Below are positions 61,958 through 64,000 of a stretch of 64,000 nt of DNA, one piece after another. The translations under genes were made by a program, and so were the position numbers. The notes under the pieces were generated by a model that made no database searches, was not told the origin of the DNA, and saw only the letters and a list, made by a program, of their open reading frames with translations. Within the stretch, counting starts at the first letter, position 1. Each line of letters opens with the position of its first letter. This stretch comes from Aeromonas veronii (GTDB lineage Bacteria; Pseudomonadota; Gammaproteobacteria; Enterobacterales; Aeromonadaceae): the NCBI RefSeq assembly GCF_040215105.1, contig NZ_CP157875.1, forward strand, positions 1,231,501 to 1,295,500, written 5' to 3'.

Positions 61958-63731
61958 CGAGAGAGTCTCCATTGGCTTGGGACTGGTGTTGCGACAGCAG
62001 ATTCGCGAAGGGGCCCGCTGCCTGGCTTAACGAGGAGAAGCTGCCCTGCTCCACCAGTTGGCCGCGCTCCAGCACCAGGATGTTGTCCATCTGGCTGAGT
62101 TGATCGAGGCGGTGGGTGATCATCAGCAGGGTCTGACCCGTCGTCGCCTGCTCGAGGGTGCTCATGATGGCGCGCTCGGAGTGGCGATCCAGGCTGGCGG
62201 TGGGTTCATCCAGCACCATCATCTGGGTGGTCTTGAGCAGGGTGCGGGCGAGGGCGATGCGTTGGGCCTGGCCCACCGAGAGCCCGCCGGCCTGATCCCC
62301 GACCCGATAGTCAAAGCCTTTCTCCTGTACGAACTCCCAAGCCTGCGCCCGTTTGAGCACGGCTTCGAGCTCGGCGTCACTGGCCGTGGGCTTTGCCAGC
62401 AGCAGGTTGTCGCGCAAGGAAGCGTGGAACAGCTGGGGACTCTGGGAGAGCCAGCCGAGCTGCGATCGCCACTGGCCCATGTCGAGCTCGGCGAGCTCCT
62501 GGCCGTTGACCCTGAGGGAACCGCGGTAGGGGGTGAAGCCCAGCAGGGCATTGACCAGGGAGCTCTTGCCCGCCCCACTGATGCCGACCAGGGCCGTGCG
62601 TGAACCGGGTTCCAGCTGGAAGTCGATGGGGCCGACCAGTACCTTGCCCTCGGCACTTAATACCTCGAGTGCGCTGGCCTCAACCCGGATAGGTCCCCGG
62701 GTATGGAAGGGGGCCGTGCCGGAGGCGGGTTCGCTGACCTCGGCCTCCAGGAATTCCAGCAACTGTTCGGCGGCGCCGATGGCCTGGGCCTTGGCGTGAT
62801 AGTGGGCACCGAGCTCTCGTAGCGGTGCATAGAACTCGGGTGCGAGGAAGAGCACGAACAGGCCGGTGAACAGGGTGACCTTGACGCCGTAGCTGCCAAA
62901 GTTCAGGTGGTCGATGTAGGAGAAGCCGAAGTAGACCGCCACCAGGGCCACGGCGAGGGCGGCGAAGAACTCCAGCACGGCGGTGCTGAGGAAGGCCAGT
63001 CGCAGCACCTCCATGGTGCGCTCCCGAAAATCTTCCGAGGCATCGCGAATGGCTTCCCCCTCGGCCTGGGTGCGCATGAAGAGTTGCAGGGTGCGCAATC
63101 CCTTGAGCCGGTCGAGGAAGTGGCCGGAGAGGCGCGCCAGGGAGAGGAAGTTGCGGCGGTTCGCATCGGCGGCGCCGACCCCCACCAGGATCATGAACAG
63201 CGGGATCAGGGGAGCCGTGCCGAGCAAGATGATGCCGGCGGCCCAGTTGACCGGGAACACGGCCACCAGGATCACCAGGGGAATGAAGACGGCGACCGCC
63301 ATCTGGGGCAGATAACGGGAGAAGAAATCCTGCATCTCTTCGATCTGTTCCAGCAACAGGCTGGCCCAGCTGCCGGCGGGGCGACGCTGGATATAGGCGG
63401 GGCCGAGGCGGGCGAGGCGGGTGAGTACCAGTTCACGGATGGCCAGGCGCACCGCGCTGCCCGCCTTGAAACTGGCCACTTCACGACCATAGGCCAGCAG
63501 CGCCTTGGCAGCAGTGACCAGCAACAGGCTGATGAAGAGGGGAATGGATTGCTCCGGGGTGCTGCCTGCGATGATGAAGCCATGGAGCAGGGTAGCCAGC
63601 AGCCACGCCTGTGCCACCATCAGCATGCCCTGACCCAGGCCCAGGCCGATGGAGAGACCGATCCAGCGTCGGCCATGGCTCGATTGCTTGCGCAACCAGC
63701 CATAGAGATGTTTCTGCGTACCTTTGTCCAT
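61950..63731 (-). CDS. cydD: Cysteine/glutathione ABC exporter subunit CydD
   Basis: A 593-residue ABC exporter half with six TM helices and a C-terminal ATPase (Walker A GISGAGKSS, signature LSVGQAQRIALAR, Walker B MMVLDEPTASLD). It matches E. coli CydD closely (GTAPLIPLFMILVGVGAAD, NRRNFLSLARLSGHFLDRL). ATG 63731 has GAGGAGG about 6 bases upstream; a TTG at 63746 extends the frame. It pairs with cydC downstream. About 200 bases lie between it and the next tRNA gene. Confidence 0.95.
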   Translation of the reverse strand: MDKGTQKHLYGWLRKQSSHGRRWIGLSIGLGLGQGMLMVAQAWLLATLLHGFIIAGSTPEQSIPLFISLLLVTAAKALLAYGREVASFKAGSAVRLAIRELVLTRLARLGPAYIQRRPAGSWASLLLEQIEEMQDFFSRYLPQMAVAVFIPLVILVAVFPVNWAAGIILLGTAPLIPLFMILVGVGAADANRRNFLSLARLSGHFLDRLKGLRTLQLFMRTQAEGEAIRDASEDFRERTMEVLRLAFLSTAVLEFFAALAVALVAVYFGFSYIDHLNFGSYGVKVTLFTGLFVLFLAPEFYAPLRELGAHYHAKAQAIGAAEQLLEFLEAEVSEPASGTAPFHTRGPIRVEASALEVLSAEGKVLVGPIDFQLEPGSRTALVGISGAGKSSLVNALLGFTPYRGSLRVNGQELAELDMGQWRSQLGWLSQSPQLFHASLRDNLLLAKPTASDAELEAVLKRAQAWEFVQEKGFDYRVGDQAGGLSVGQAQRIALARTLLKTTQMMVLDEPTASLDRHSERAIMSTLEQATTGQTLLMITHRLDQLSQMDNILVLERGQLVEQGSFSSLSQAAGPFANLLSQHQSQANGDSLDA

Positions 63732-63891
63732 TACCACCCTCCTCAAACGAGTGGCGCAAGACTATCGTCGCCCCCAGGGCTTGGCAACCTTGTCGATGCG
63801 GGAGGCTGGAGTCGGTTGCCTGAAAAATAGACTTCATGCTCATTAGTTGGTCGAACAGCTTGATTTACGGCAAAAAATACCAGGGTGGTGA

Positions 63892-63919
63892 TTGCGCTCG
63901 CCGGCAAAATGCATATAGT
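63892..63919 (+). promoter_or_regulatory. Promoter of the rightmost tRNA-Gly
   Basis: TTGCGC (63892-63897) and TATAGT (63914-63919) are 16 bases apart and 13 bases before the tRNA. Confidence 0.7.
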
Positions 63920-63932
63920 AGAGGCCACTGAC

Positions 63933-64000
63933 GCGGGTGTAGTTCAATGGTAGAACGGTAGCTTCCCAAGCTGCATACGTGGGTTCGATTCCCATCACCC
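63933..64000 (+). tRNA. tRNA-Gly (anticodon CCC), partial
   Basis: The 5' acceptor strand GCGGGTG, D arm and anticodon arm GTAGC-TTCCCAA-GCTGC (anticodon CCC) are seen, with T loop GGGTTCGATTCCC. The window ends in the 3' acceptor strand (CACCC), so the last 2 stem bases and the 3' end are missing. Confidence 0.92.

Noticed and set aside
60182-62098. 638-codon plus-strand open frame opposite cydC
   Set aside because: Antisense to both Walker motifs and the ABC signature of cydC; no domain and no ribosome site.

Overview
The window is about 61% GC and gene-dense, with gammaproteobacterial gene content: cysK-ptsH-ptsI-crr, cydD-cydC, sbcD-sbcC, rdgC, rcsF near trmO, a YbfA-family gene, a GabD/GabT/PuuR/PuuB/PuuP polyamine block and a Fap-type amyloid operon. 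Together these suggest an Aeromonas-like chromosome. That is inferred from protein resemblance only. Both ends cut genes: an L,D-transpeptidase at the left and a tRNA-Gly at the right.

Layout. 1-1.1 kb: L,D-transpeptidase and tRNA-Ser. 1.6-4.5 kb: a Ser-type arylsulfatase and its radical-SAM activating enzyme. 4.9-9.3 kb: an iron-uptake block (AraC regulator, Fur-like box, TonB receptor, esterase). 9.3-17.3 kb: two very large sensor kinases flanking tRNA-Gly/tRNA-Cys and two small membrane-protein genes. 17.4-21.2 kb: a YgiD-like dioxygenase, an FKBP isomerase whose 3' end is tandemly repeated downstream, a Na/phosphate cotransporter behind a PHO-box-like site, and a secreted 35-residue-repeat protein. 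21.2-30.1 kb: polyamine/GABA block, with gabD, gabT and two PuuP-type permeases on the minus strand and puuR-puuB divergent. 30.4-36.6 kb: Fap-type amyloid operon with a sigma-54 promoter and a divergent sigma-54 activator. 36.7-42.8 kb: ybaL-like antiporter, ggt, a lipoprotein lipase/esterase, rdgC, a GNAT acetyltransferase. 42.9-48.1 kb: sbcD-sbcC with a duplicated fragment of the sbcC start. 48.2-52.3 kb: crr, ptsI, ptsH, cysK. 52.4-57.1 kb: AAA ATPase, CoxE-like VWA protein, ketoacyl synthase III and HD-GYP protein in a row. 57.2-63.7 kb: trmO, an epimerase-like protein, DUF488 protein, rcsF, cydC, cydD.

The strongest candidate for an undescribed system is the leader of the two putrescine-permease paralogues. 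Each permease is preceded by a short related ORF (50 and 45 codons, both beginning MG-x-FTAFLP) whose stop codon overlaps the permease start. Further upstream, both carry the same series of RNA hairpins. The stems have different sequences but are still paired, which is covariation, and one is a terminator-like hairpin with a U-run. This looks like a peptide- or polyamine-sensing attenuation device kept in both copies. Other points of note are the amyloid operon's regulatory layout (sigma-54 promoter, 5' hairpin, terminator just after the main amyloid gene), the repeated FKBP tail, the partial sbcC duplication and an 8-bp tandem repeat after puuB.
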